Assembly: GCA_020052935.1 (NCBI GenBank)
Contig: JAGVOD010000016.1
Location: 1-43,140, forward strand
DNA from: an archaeon
Lineage (GTDB): Archaea > Nanobdellota > Nanobdellia > Woesearchaeales > UBA11576
Direction of reading: 5' to 3'
DNA: 43,140 bases
Position numbers and translations under genes: made by a program
In this document: piece after piece, positions 24,950 to 32,963 of the stretch
How the letters are laid out: every line of letters begins with the position of its first letter
How positions within the stretch are numbered: the first letter of the stretch is position 1
Notes under the pieces: generated by a model
Databases searched by the model: none
Seen by the model: the letters and a program-made list of their open reading frames with translations, nothing else
Told to the model about the DNA's origin: nothing

Positions 24950-25576
24950 ATGGAACTTCCTCAATATACCTTGAGGCCGAACACCAACCGTATGTTGGTG
25001 CCTTGGATATTCAAGCTTCTTGGTCTTGCTATACTGTTCTATGGCGGCATCTATTTCAATGCGAAGGTCGCGTTGAGCACAGACATCCCTGCTTACATCA
25101 ATCTCCTGATATTCGCTTTCCTTATTGTGCTGATAGGCACCCAGGCGATATTGTACCACGTCAAGTTCGGCAAGTACCAGTACCTGTTCTACACCAACAG
25201 GGTGGAGTTTGACGGCAAGAAGCAGTCTAATTTCATGTTCGGCGATTTCCAGGACGTCAAGCTGAACCAGAACGTGTTCGACAAGATGTTCGACACCGGC
25301 TCGATAGTCCTGAGCAAGGCTTTCTCTATAGGCCCTATCTCTAATGTCGCGCAGATAAAGTCTTATCTTGAGCAGCTGGTGACTTATTACAGGCAGGGCG
25401 AGGAGCGTTACAAGGTCCAGCAGCAGCAGATGGCGATGCAGCGCGAGATGGCGCAGCAGCAGCCGCAGGCTCAGCCTGTGCAGCAGCCTGTCCCGCAGCA
25501 GATACTTTCTCAGCAGGTGCCTGCTTTCGGCCAGCAGCCGGTCTCTGGAGTCGGTGGTGCGGCGGTAGCAAGATGA
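24950..25576 (+). CDS. Two-TM protein with bacterial-PH-like domain and Gln/Pro-rich tail
   Basis: A 208-residue protein. Two TM helices (about 20-38 and 50-70) precede a beta-rich domain of about 65 residues (HVKFGKYQYLFYTNRVEF onward, with VLSKAFSIGPI) that resembles the bPH_2 domain of small membrane proteins. The last 60 residues are a Gln-rich coiled stretch and a Gln/Pro/Val tail. GAGGTG at 24939-24944 is five bases before the ATG at 24950, a textbook SD, so I reject the longer reading from 24869. It overlaps the permease gene by ATGA and opens a three-gene operon. Function unknown; a lipid- or membrane-linked role is likely. Confidence 0.82.
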   Translation: MELPQYTLRPNTNRMLVPWIFKLLGLAILFYGGIYFNAKVALSTDIPAYINLLIFAFLIVLIGTQAILYHVKFGKYQYLFYTNRVEFDGKKQSNFMFGDFQDVKLNQNVFDKMFDTGSIVLSKAFSIGPISNVAQIKSYLEQLVTYYRQGEERYKVQQQQMAMQREMAQQQPQAQPVQQPVPQQILSQQVPAFGQQPVSGVGGAAVAR

Positions 25577-26667
25577 GTGCGCGACGCGGAGATCTGGGCG
25601 AGAAGAATCTCTCGAAATACCTTTTCCTGCTTTTCTTTCTTGGAGTGCTGGTCATCGCATTCTTGATAGTGCGTCCTTTCATCTCCACGCTGGTGATAAG
25701 CGCGTTGGTCGCGTACCTTCTGAATCCAGTTTATGTCCGCTTCGTCAGTTTCACTCATATGAAGCGGTTTTCAGCAGTCATTGCGCTCTTGTTGCTTCTG
25801 TTATTGGCGTCGATTCCCGTCGTCATCGTGGTCGGGGAGCTGACTAACGAGGCTTATGGTGTCTATGTGAGCGTGAAGCAGGTGTTCTTGGAGCAGGGGT
25901 CTGGTGGGGGCTGTGGCAGCGGAAGCTTGCTGTGTGGGTTTTATTCGCTTGTCTCGTCCATCTCTGAGAAGTATGGCATCGACCTCGGTTCGCGTGTCGG
26001 CGAGGCTGCGAGCGGCCTTGCGTCTGTCCTCATGTTGAGGGTCTCTGGTTTTATCATGGACATACCTTTGTTCCTTCTTAACATTCTCGTAGGTGTTTTC
26101 GCTGTCTATTACATGCTTGTGCAGGGCGAGGAGATGGTCGCTTCGTTCAGTTCAGCCTTGCCCATGGCGCGTCACGAAAGCGAGAGGATAGTCAGCAAGT
26201 TCAAGGACATAATCCGTTCGGCGGTGTATGGCGCGATAGTTGTTGCCCTGCTGCAGGGGCTGATTGCTGGCGTGGGTTATTTCATCTTCGGAGTGGAGTC
26301 GCCTGTGCTGCTGAGCCTGTTTACTTTAGTCGCTGCGTTCGTGCCTTTCATCGGCGCCACGCTGGTATGGCTGCCTGTCTCGGTCTCGATGCTGGCCAGC
26401 GGCCTGCTGGGCGGGGATTCTTCCCTTGTGATGAGGGCGATCGGCCTTCTGATCTATGGTACGCTGCTGGTCTCGACGATAGATAATCTCATCAGGCCCA
26501 GGATAATGGGTTCTGGGGCTAAGGTGCACCCGCTGGTCATGCTTTTGGGTGTTTTCGGGGGCATTGTGCTCTTCGGTTTCGTTGGTGTTATAGTCGGGCC
26601 TTTGCTGCTGACTTTGTTCACAGCTTCCCTGAAGATATATGTGCAGGAGAAGCACAATATGTTTTGA
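25573..26667 (+). CDS. AI-2E family transporter (PerM/UPF0118)
   Basis: A 364-residue polytopic membrane protein with the layout of the AI-2E transporter family: two TM helices near the N-terminus (about 15-62), a third at 70-90, a longer external segment (95-150, here with two Cys in a Gly/Ser-rich insert), and the C-terminal block of four or five TM helices with the motif FIGATLVWLPV and GPLLLTLFTASL. Family members export small molecules or exchange ions (for example Na+/H+ antiport); the substrate cannot be inferred. Length fits the family. It is translationally coupled to the PH-like gene and lies 22 bases before the AMP phosphorylase gene. Confidence 0.9.
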   Translation: MSARRGDLGEKNLSKYLFLLFFLGVLVIAFLIVRPFISTLVISALVAYLLNPVYVRFVSFTHMKRFSAVIALLLLLLLASIPVVIVVGELTNEAYGVYVSVKQVFLEQGSGGGCGSGSLLCGFYSLVSSISEKYGIDLGSRVGEAASGLASVLMLRVSGFIMDIPLFLLNILVGVFAVYYMLVQGEEMVASFSSALPMARHESERIVSKFKDIIRSAVYGAIVVALLQGLIAGVGYFIFGVESPVLLSLFTLVAAFVPFIGATLVWLPVSVSMLASGLLGGDSSLVMRAIGLLIYGTLLVSTIDNLIRPRIMGSGAKVHPLVMLLGVFGGIVLFGFVGVIVGPLLLTLFTASLKIYVQEKHNMF

Positions 26668-26689
26668 CCTGTTGCATAGAGGTGTTTGC

Positions 26690-28189
26690 ATGAAGTTCAA
26701 GGTTCAGGACGTCGACATCGAGACTGGCGGTACGCTGGTCGCTATCCTGAACAAGCATGACGCGCTTATGCTGGATTTCCATACTGGCGACAGGTTGCGC
26801 ATAACCAAGGGCAACAAGTCTGCTGTCGCCGTGCTTGACCTCGCAGAGTCTTCCAAGGCTGTCAAGAGGGGCTATCTTGGGCTGATGGAAGAGGTCCTTA
26901 AGAGGATAAGCGCCAAGCAGGGCAGCACAGTCAATATATCCCTTGAGGAGAAGCCTAAGTCTATAGCTCTGATAAAGAGCAAGCTTGACGGCAGGAAATT
27001 GTCGGCAGATGACATGGATGCCATAATAGGGGATATAGTGCATAACAAGCTGACAGAGGTCGAGATCACTTATTTTGTCGCCGCTAGCTATGTGAGAGGG
27101 TTGGACATGGATGAGGTTGTCGCTCTCACCAAGGCCATGATAAACACTGGCCAGATACTTAAAGTGGATCGTTATCCTGTTGTTGACAAGCACTGCATCG
27201 GGGGAGTGGCAGGCAACCGCACGACCATGGTCGTCGTCCCCATCCTCGTCGCTGCTGGCTATTGCGTCCCAAAGACCTCTTCCCGCTCGATAACTTCGCC
27301 TTCGGGCACTGCTGATACCATGGAGGTCCTCTGCAATGTCGACCTTTCTATCGAGCAGATACGGAAGGTGGTGGACAAGGTGGGTGGCTGCATCGCCTGG
27401 GGCGGAGCTGTCAATCTTGCTCCTGCTGATGACAAGATCATAACTGTCGAGCACCCGTTGAGCATCGATGCTGAGGGCCAGCTCCTCGCTTCTATCATGG
27501 CGAAGAAGGGCAGCGTCTCCGCGACGCATGTACTGATAGACATCCCTGTAGGCAAGGGCGCGAAGATAGAGCGCATGGACAAGGCTAAGCACCTCAGGGA
27601 TGAGTTCATGAAGCTGGGCAGGAAGCTGGGCATGAAGATTGTCGTCGTGATAACTGACGGTTCGCAGCCCATAGGCAACGGCATCGGCCCTGCGCTGGAG
27701 GCCAGGGATGTCATGTGGGTTTTGATGAACCACAAGGACGCGCCGCAGGACCTGAAGCACAAGGCTCTTCTTGTCGCGTCTGAGATGATGCGCAGCTATC
27801 CTCTTTCGCATTGGAAGTCCAGGCACGGTTATCATTACGCCAAGCAGCTCCTTGAGTCTGGCAAGGCCTTGGAGGCGATGGAGCGCATGATCAATGCCCA
27901 GGGTGCGCATGTCGCGTCTCCTGAGAAGATTAAGCTGGGCAAGTCGCGCTTGGATGTCAAGGCAGGGAAGGACGGCAGGATAGTGCATATCGACAACGTC
28001 TCCATCTCCCGCATCGCCAGGGTGGCTGGAGCTCCGTTCGATAAGGGTGCAGGCATCTACTTATACCATCACGTCGGTGACAAGGTAGCCAAAGGCGATG
28101 TGTTATTCACGATATACGCTGAGAACTCCCAGAAGCTGGACTACGCAAAGGATTACCTTAAGCAGTATGATGGTGTAGTCATAGAGTGA
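26690..28189 (+). CDS. deoA: AMP phosphorylase
   Basis: A 499-residue enzyme converting NMP plus phosphate to ribose-1,5-bisphosphate and free base, the first step of the archaeal nucleotide-salvage pathway that feeds ribose-1,5-bisphosphate isomerase and form III RubisCO. The archaeal-type N-terminal domain (1-85) precedes the thymidine-phosphorylase-like core with KHCIGGVAGNRT (phosphate binding, about 165-176) and SRSITSPSGTADTMEV (about 198-213), and a C-terminal PYNP domain with the DKGAGIYLYHHVGDKV stretch. Length is that of the family. GAGGTG at 26679-26684 is five bases before the ATG at 26690. Neither the isomerase nor RubisCO is in this window. It ends the SD-led operon starting at 24950. 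Confidence 0.95.
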   Translation: MKFKVQDVDIETGGTLVAILNKHDALMLDFHTGDRLRITKGNKSAVAVLDLAESSKAVKRGYLGLMEEVLKRISAKQGSTVNISLEEKPKSIALIKSKLDGRKLSADDMDAIIGDIVHNKLTEVEITYFVAASYVRGLDMDEVVALTKAMINTGQILKVDRYPVVDKHCIGGVAGNRTTMVVVPILVAAGYCVPKTSSRSITSPSGTADTMEVLCNVDLSIEQIRKVVDKVGGCIAWGGAVNLAPADDKIITVEHPLSIDAEGQLLASIMAKKGSVSATHVLIDIPVGKGAKIERMDKAKHLRDEFMKLGRKLGMKIVVVITDGSQPIGNGIGPALEARDVMWVLMNHKDAPQDLKHKALLVASEMMRSYPLSHWKSRHGYHYAKQLLESGKALEAMERMINAQGAHVASPEKIKLGKSRLDVKAGKDGRIVHIDNVSISRIARVAGAPFDKGAGIYLYHHVGDKVAKGDVLFTIYAENSQKLDYAKDYLKQYDGVVIE

Positions 28190-28496
28190 TTTCTTGTTTT
28201 ATTTCATTTTAGCATTAGAGGCAGTGCCACCGCCATTAATTGCTGAAGCAGCACCACCGCCACTTTGCGGAGCGCCAGTCAACAGAAAGGTTTGCATCGA
28301 CAAGGGGGTTGTCCCTTACGGGGAACACTAAAAAATCCCGGGGATTTTTGGTGTGCCAAAAACGTTGTTGCGTTTTTGAGCATGTCGATATCGTCAACAC
28401 CGACGAGGCGCGGAGCTGGCGTGGTGCTGCTGAGTTATCATGGCGGTGGCACTGCTTGTCATATATCATCCGACGTGAAAAACATTGCAACAAAAA
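28190..28496. repeat. Fold-back island E (multibranched palindrome with 15-bp perfect ends)
   Basis: GCAGTGCCACCGCCA (28221-28235) is a perfect inverted copy of 28441-28455. Inside, AGCAGCACCAC (28247-28257) pairs perfectly with 28421-28431, CGCCAG (28273-28278) with 28416-28421, and ATCGACA (28296-28302) with 28383-28389. Three hairpins fill the apex: AAGGG/CCCTT followed by CCCTTACGGGGA (28313-28324), an AT-rich hairpin with TCCCCGGGGA centre (28326-28353), and CAAAAACG/CGTTTTTG (28357-28378). The structure fills the space between AMP phosphorylase and the next promoter; no gene is seen. Confidence 0.8.
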
Positions 28497-28508
28497 ACTT
28501 TAAATACC
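28497..28508 (+). promoter_or_regulatory. TATA box of the ATP-grasp operon
   Basis: AACTTTAAATAC, placing transcription start near 28530 and giving a leader of about 120 bases. Confidence 0.65.
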
Positions 28509-28529
28509 TGCTCTCATCATGGTCTGCCA

Positions 28530-28651
28530 TAAAAGTTTGGTCACAATGGATCTCTTAAAAACTGGGGTATCGATCATTTTTCATGAGGGACTGGAAGCGT
28601 GTTCTTTAGGCAGTCTCATCTGTAGCGGGTTCCCCGGAGACATGTTCTAAG
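28530..28651 (+). promoter_or_regulatory. Long structured leader of the ATP-grasp operon
   Basis: About 120 untranslated bases precede the ATG at 28652. A strong stem, ATGAG-GG-ACTG (from about 28582) with CAGTCTCAT (about 28612-28620), and a G/C-rich GGGTTCCCCGG near the start codon are visible. Most genes here are leaderless, so this leader may be regulatory, for example a riboswitch or protein-binding site. No known riboswitch class was recognised. Confidence 0.4.
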
Positions 28652-29740
28652 ATGCCTAGTGGAGTTTCTTTGTCGTCGACAAAATCACCTGGCAAGAAGG
28701 CTGTCAAGAAGCCTTTCAAGATAGCTTTCACTTACAACCTGAAGCCTGAGAACATCAGCAAGGATGATCCTGATGCTGAGTTCTATGCAGAGTTCGACAC
28801 GCCCCATACCATTGAGGGCATACGCAAGGCCATCGAGGCGAACGGGTACGAGGTCATCATGGTTGAGGCCAATGAGTCTGCCTTTGACAAGTTCAGGCAG
28901 CACCGTGATGAGATAGGGTTGGTGTTCAACTTCTCAGAGGCTGTCAGTAACGGCCTTGACCGCGAGGCCCATATCCCTGCGATGCTGGAGATTCTCAAGC
29001 TACCTTACACTGGCCCTGCTCCGCTGGCAGCTGCGATGATACTGGACAAGGCGCGTGCCAAGGAGGTCTGGAGCTATCATGGCGTGCCTAATGCTGCTTT
29101 CCAGCTTTTCAGGTCCAAGGACGAGCCTCTTAAGGCAGGGTTGTCATTCCCTCTCATAGTCAAGCCGACCAGCGAGGGCTCCAGCACTGGCATAAGGGAC
29201 TCTTCTGTCGTGAAGAACGAGAAGGAGCTGCGTTCCAGGGTTGCGGAGATACTGCATGACTTCGAGCAGCCTGCTCTGGTGGAGAAGTTCCTGCCTGGCC
29301 GCGAGTTCACTGTCTCGCTTATCGGCAATGGGGACAAGCTTGAGTCTCTTCCGCTGGTTGAGGTGAATTTCGAATCATTCCCTAAAGGTGTCAATCGTAT
29401 AGATAGTTATGAGGCTAAGTGGGTTTGGGACGACCCTTCTAATCCTATAGATGCGGTGATATGCCCTGCAAAGGTAGATTCTGCTCTGGGCAAGAAGGTC
29501 GTTGATGTCGCAAAGCGCGCTTTCCTGGCGATAGGCTGCAGGGACTGGGCGCGTGTTGATGTCAGGCTGGATGATAAGGGTGAGCCGTATGTCATAGAGA
29601 TAAACTGCCCTGTGGGCCTGCTTCCTGATCCTAAAGAGAACTCGCGTATGCCTACTGCCGCCCTTGCTGCGGGTATTGGCTTCAGCCAGCTGTTGGGGAA
29701 GATCATCTCGACTGCTTTGGAGAGGTGTGGTAAGGTATGA
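28652..29740 (+). CDS. ATP-grasp ligase, D-Ala-D-Ala-ligase-like (first copy)
   Basis: A 362-residue enzyme of the D-alanine-D-alanine ligase (COG1181) ATP-grasp family, which activates a carboxylate as acyl-phosphate and joins it to an amine. Visible are the N-terminal substrate domain (NFSEAVSNG, LPYTGP), the ATP-binding FPLIVKPTSEGSSTGI near 170-186, the grasp-loop LVEKFLPGREF and the metal-binding DVRLDDKGEPYVIEIN ending in Glu-x-Asn. The Asn is followed by Cys-Pro rather than the usual x-x-Pro-Gly, so substrate choice may differ from true Ddl. Archaea lack murein, hence a peptide or metabolite substrate is likely. It overlaps the second ligase by ATGA. Confidence 0.88.
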   Translation: MPSGVSLSSTKSPGKKAVKKPFKIAFTYNLKPENISKDDPDAEFYAEFDTPHTIEGIRKAIEANGYEVIMVEANESAFDKFRQHRDEIGLVFNFSEAVSNGLDREAHIPAMLEILKLPYTGPAPLAAAMILDKARAKEVWSYHGVPNAAFQLFRSKDEPLKAGLSFPLIVKPTSEGSSTGIRDSSVVKNEKELRSRVAEILHDFEQPALVEKFLPGREFTVSLIGNGDKLESLPLVEVNFESFPKGVNRIDSYEAKWVWDDPSNPIDAVICPAKVDSALGKKVVDVAKRAFLAIGCRDWARVDVRLDDKGEPYVIEINCPVGLLPDPKENSRMPTAALAAGIGFSQLLGKIISTALERCGKV

Positions 29741-30768
29741 GGATAGGTATAATAACTATCAGCACCAGCAACATGAGGTATGCCCATCCTAATGATTATG
29801 AGGGCAGGCTGGACAATTCCTACTGTCTGCATGCGAAGGAAGGGCTTGAGAAGCTTGGTCATACGGTTGCGGTGGTGGAGGTCAATCATCTGACTTTGAG
29901 CATGCTTGACAAGTCGAAGTTTGATGTCCTTCTTAACTTCTGTGATGAGGGCTTTGATAATAATCCTTTGCTTGAGCCTCACGTCGCCGCTTCATTGGAC
30001 GTTCTTGGCATCCCTTATACTGGCGCAGACTACTTCACCCTGTCTTTGTGCCTTAACAAGTCTCTCACGAAGAAGCTGCTGCTCTATCACCGTATCAATA
30101 CGCCCAAGTTCCAGGAGTTTGTCTCTGGGGACGAGCGTCTGGCGCGTGGCCTGAAGTTCCCGTTGTTTGTCAAGCCTTCCAAGCAGGATGGCAGCATAGG
30201 GATACGGCAGGATTCGGTTGTCAGGAACGAGCCTGAGCTGAGGAAGAAGGTGAAGCTGGCCATAGAGTCATATCACCAGCCGGCTCTTGTGGAGGAGTAT
30301 ATAGAAGGCAGGGAGTTCAACATCGCGATACTGGGCCATGGGGACAAGCTTGAGGTGCTTCCGGTCTCAGAGATAGACTTTTCCGCGCTGCCTTCAGAGT
30401 ATGATAAGTTCTGTTCTTATGATGCCAAGTGGAATACTGGCTCTGTCGTCTTCAAGTCAACTCCGCCTGTCTGCCCTGCGAAGGTGGATGGGGAGCTGTA
30501 CGAGGAGCTGGTCGAGATGGCCATAGATGCGTTTAAAGCGACTGGCTGCCGCGATTACGCAAGGGTTGATTTCAGGGTCGACAGCAGGGGAGTGCCGTAT
30601 GTGCTTGAAGTGAATCCTAACCCTGACATATCTGATGATGCTGGATTGGCGAACATGGCCAGCAAGGCAGGGATGGATTATGGTATGCTTCTGGATAAGA
30701 TAGTGAAGCTGTGCCTTGAGAGGCATGGCGAGAGGAAGGAGATGGTGCAGGATGATATCGAGTCTTAA
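29737..30768 (+). CDS. ATP-grasp ligase, D-Ala-D-Ala-ligase-like (second copy)
   Basis: A 343-residue paralogue of the upstream enzyme with the same order of motifs: LLNFCDEGFDNN, IPYTGADYF, FPLFVKPSKQDGSIGI, LVEEYIEGREF and VLEVNPNPDI, where Glu and Asn of ExN bind Mg. The residue after the GSIGI lysine loop and the C-terminal NPNPD differ from the first copy, so the two probably add different units in sequence. Tandem ligases of this type followed by a GNAT acetyltransferase are seen elsewhere in prokaryotes, but their product is not established to my knowledge. Start ATG lies in the ATGA overlap with the first ligase; its 3' end overlaps the GNAT gene by 17 bases. Confidence 0.88.
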   Translation: MRIGIITISTSNMRYAHPNDYEGRLDNSYCLHAKEGLEKLGHTVAVVEVNHLTLSMLDKSKFDVLLNFCDEGFDNNPLLEPHVAASLDVLGIPYTGADYFTLSLCLNKSLTKKLLLYHRINTPKFQEFVSGDERLARGLKFPLFVKPSKQDGSIGIRQDSVVRNEPELRKKVKLAIESYHQPALVEEYIEGREFNIAILGHGDKLEVLPVSEIDFSALPSEYDKFCSYDAKWNTGSVVFKSTPPVCPAKVDGELYEELVEMAIDAFKATGCRDYARVDFRVDSRGVPYVLEVNPNPDISDDAGLANMASKAGMDYGMLLDKIVKLCLERHGERKEMVQDDIES

Positions 30769-31249
30769 GCCTGAGCATAGGCCTGCCATAAAGGCGCTTA
30801 TGGAGGGTCTTGACGTATTTACCAAGGCAGAGGTGAAGTGCGCCCTCGAGCTTGTCGACCTGAGCTTTTCATATCCTGCCCAGGAAGAGTATGTCTTTGA
30901 TGTTGAGGTCGAGGACGGGAAGGTCCTCGGGTTCATATGCTATGGGCAGTCAGAGCTGTCTGACAGGGCGTATGACCTCTACTGGATAGCTGTCGCCAAG
31001 GAGCACCAGTCCAAGAAAGTCGGGACTAAGCTGCTCAACCACATGGAGGATGTCGCTAAGGGCAAGAAAGCGAGGATAATCGTCGCTGAGACATCTTCCC
31101 AGGATTCGTATGGGTCGACCCGGCACTTCTACACCAAGAGGGGGTACCTGCTCGAAGCCAGCATAAAGGACTTTTACAAGCATGGCGATGACAAGGTCTT
31201 TTTCGTCAAGAGGTTTGCTTATCCGACGGCGGCGAAGGAAGGTCCATGA
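30752..31249 (+). CDS. GNAT-family N-acetyltransferase
   Basis: A 165-residue single GNAT domain. The acetyl-CoA-binding motif A is visible as LYWIAVAKEHQSKKVGTKLL (Q/RxxGxG/A-like, here QSKKVG), preceded by the strand GFICYGQ and followed by the FYTKRGY motif B segment. The first Gly of the usual QxxGxG is replaced, so the pyrophosphate loop is slightly atypical. It is co-transcribed with two ATP-grasp enzymes and begins inside the end of the second one, which fits acetylation of the substrate or product of those ligases. An AblB-like beta-lysine acetyltransferase role is also conceivable given the KamA gene next door. Confidence 0.88.
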   Translation: MISSLKPEHRPAIKALMEGLDVFTKAEVKCALELVDLSFSYPAQEEYVFDVEVEDGKVLGFICYGQSELSDRAYDLYWIAVAKEHQSKKVGTKLLNHMEDVAKGKKARIIVAETSSQDSYGSTRHFYTKRGYLLEASIKDFYKHGDDKVFFVKRFAYPTAAKEGP

Positions 31250-31440
31250 TTGAAGCCTCGTTGAAAAGTGAGGTGCCGCCTTTATGCGTAGCGAGTTGCT
31301 GCGAAAATATTCACACAGGACAGGGGGACGCCCCCTACGGGGATGTCCTGTATTTACTGATCCGACGGCAAGCGAAGCTGGTGGCACCCATGCGTCAGCA
31401 TGAACTTTTCAATGAGGCGGTGATTGAAATTTTTTCAGGG
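31250..31440. repeat. Fold-back island F
   Basis: GCCTCGTTGAAAAGT (31255-31269) pairs with 31404-31418 with one mismatch; GGTGCCGCC (31272-31280) pairs with 31380-31388 with one mismatch; the apex has ACAGGACA/TGTCCTGT (31315-31351) enclosing GGGGG-ACG-CCCCC and CCCTACGGGGA (31333-31343). Like island E it fills the gap between a stop codon and the next TATA box. Confidence 0.75.
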
Positions 31441-31443
31441 AAA

Positions 31444-31454
31444 AATTTATATAT
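31444..31454 (+). promoter_or_regulatory. TATA box of the KamA-family gene
   Basis: AATTTATATAT, 41-51 bases before the ATG at 31495. Confidence 0.7.
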
Positions 31455-31494
31455 GATGAGTGTATTGAAAACCTAAAAGAGGCATGTTGTAACA

Positions 31495-32598
31495 ATGCAG
31501 AGTGTTTCGGAACCCACCCAACAAAGTTCTGACCTGAAGGAGTCTTCTCCGTTGTGGAAGAAGCTGCTCGGGTCGAGCATAACTGATGCAGAGGCGCTTT
31601 CTAAGTTCTGTTCCTATCCTCTTAACGTCGAGGAGCTGAAGAAGGTCATCAAGAAGTATCCTATGAGTGTCAATCCTTATTATCTCAGTCTTATCGAGGA
31701 TGTCAATGATCCCATCTGGAAGCAGTGCATCCCTGACGTGAAGGAGCTTTCCGAGCAGAATGGTGTGGAAGACCCTCTTCACGAGGAGGTTGACAGCCCT
31801 GTGCCTGGATTGACGCATCGTTATCCTGACCGTGTCCTTCTCTTGGTGTCTAACCAGTGCGGCATGTACTGCAGGTTCTGCACTCGCAAGCGCAAAGTGG
31901 GAGATCCGTTCAAGCGCATCACCAAGGAGCAGATAATGCGCGGCATCGAGTACATCCGCGAGCACACAGAGGTGCGTGATGTGCTGCTTTCTGGAGGCGA
32001 TCCTTTCCTTCTCTCTGACTCTTATCTTGAGTGGATACTCAAGGAAGTTCGGAAGATATCTCATGTCGAGGTGATCCGCATCGGGACGCGAGTTCCCTGC
32101 ACTTTGCCGCAGCGCGTCACTCCTGAATTGTGTTCTATGCTGAAGAAGTATCATCCTCTTTACATCAACGTGCATTTCAATCATCCTGCTGAGGTGACTG
32201 ATGCTAGCAAGATGGCTTGCGAGATGCTGGCTGACGTCGGCATACCTTTGGGCAACCAGTCTGTGCTGCTCAAGGGCGTGAATGATGATCCTAAGGTGAT
32301 GAAGGAGCTTGTGCATAAGCTTCTTATGATGCGTGTCAAGCCTTACTACATCTATCAGGCTGACCTTGTGCGTGGTACGAATCATTTCCGCACGCCTGTC
32401 AAGACAGGCATAGAGATAATACGCGCGTTGCGTGGGCATACCTCAGGCATGGCTGTCCCTCATTACATAATAGACACTCCAGGCGGAGGAGGAAAGATAC
32501 CACTTCTGCCCAACTACATCGTCAGCAAAGAGAAGAACAAGCTGACGCTGACGAACTACGAATGCAGGCTGTTTGAATATCCGGATATTGATGAGTGA
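31495..32598 (+). CDS. KamA-family radical SAM enzyme (lysine 2,3-aminomutase-like)
   Basis: A 367-residue protein with the radical SAM cluster motif Cys122-GMY-Cys126-RF-Cys129, the GGDPF motif (LLSGGDPFLL), the substrate/PLP region IGTRVPCTLPQR and the PLP-lysine motif PGGGGKIPLLPN near the C-terminus. These mark the lysine 2,3-aminomutase family, which moves an amino group from C2 to C3 using SAM, PLP and a 4Fe-4S cluster. It is somewhat shorter than classical lysine 2,3-aminomutase (about 415) and close to EpmB-like proteins, so lysine is likely but not certain as the substrate. Own TATA; separated from the GNAT gene by fold-back island F. Confidence 0.92.
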   Translation: MQSVSEPTQQSSDLKESSPLWKKLLGSSITDAEALSKFCSYPLNVEELKKVIKKYPMSVNPYYLSLIEDVNDPIWKQCIPDVKELSEQNGVEDPLHEEVDSPVPGLTHRYPDRVLLLVSNQCGMYCRFCTRKRKVGDPFKRITKEQIMRGIEYIREHTEVRDVLLSGGDPFLLSDSYLEWILKEVRKISHVEVIRIGTRVPCTLPQRVTPELCSMLKKYHPLYINVHFNHPAEVTDASKMACEMLADVGIPLGNQSVLLKGVNDDPKVMKELVHKLLMMRVKPYYIYQADLVRGTNHFRTPVKTGIEIIRALRGHTSGMAVPHYIIDTPGGGGKIPLLPNYIVSKEKNKLTLTNYECRLFEYPDIDE

Positions 32599-32626
32599 AT
32601 CTACTCGTTCTGGCCATACTTGGTGA

Positions 32627-32902
32627 TTATTTCTGGCTTTTTTTCTTTTTGTCAGCAACTTTCTGCACGATTTTCATCCCGCGTTCTGTCAGCTGCACGT
32701 CATAAGAAGGTTTTCCGTTTTCAGGGTGTCTGTCAATGGTCTTTATCGCCACTAACTCGTAAGTTTCCAGTTCTTCACAGTTGTTTTTAACAGAGTCATA
32801 GTTGGTGCTTAGCTTTGTCTGTATTTGGGTGTATGATAGGGATTTCTCTTTAAGAAGAAACAAAATAGCCATTCTGACTTCGCAAGGTTTTCGTTTAGGC
32901 AT
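32627..32902 (-). CDS. Winged-helix regulator, probable controller of the restriction gene
   Basis: A 91-residue protein that is one winged-helix domain: helices around CEVRMAILFLLKE and SYTQIQTKLSTNYDSVKNNCEEL (recognition helix), a wing with HPENGKPSYDVQLTERG, and a Lys-rich tail. It resembles archaeal PadR/ArsR-like or DUF-type wHTH proteins. I chose the ATG at 32902 because a TATA box lies about 20-28 bases upstream and an operator arm starts at the next base; the longer form from 32923 would start inside the TATA box. Divergent from the type IIG gene 61 bases away; autoregulation and control of restriction are inferred from that. Confidence 0.82.
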   Translation of the reverse strand: MPKRKPCEVRMAILFLLKEKSLSYTQIQTKLSTNYDSVKNNCEELETYELVAIKTIDRHPENGKPSYDVQLTERGMKIVQKVADKKKKSQK

Positions 32903-32955
32903 CCTACAATGATGTAGCAACATTTAAATATCAACCTACTTCACAACATTGTAGG
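32903..32955. promoter_or_regulatory. Bidirectional promoter with symmetric operator
   Basis: CCTACAATG (32903-32911) is a perfect inverted copy of CATTGTAGG (32947-32955). Midway lies the palindromic TATA sequence ATTTAAATA (32922-32930), which can serve both strands. The arms lie directly beside the regulator start codon (32902) and eight bases before the restriction gene start (32964), 44 bp apart or about four helical turns. Confidence 0.7.
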
Positions 32956-32963
32956 GTGTCGTA

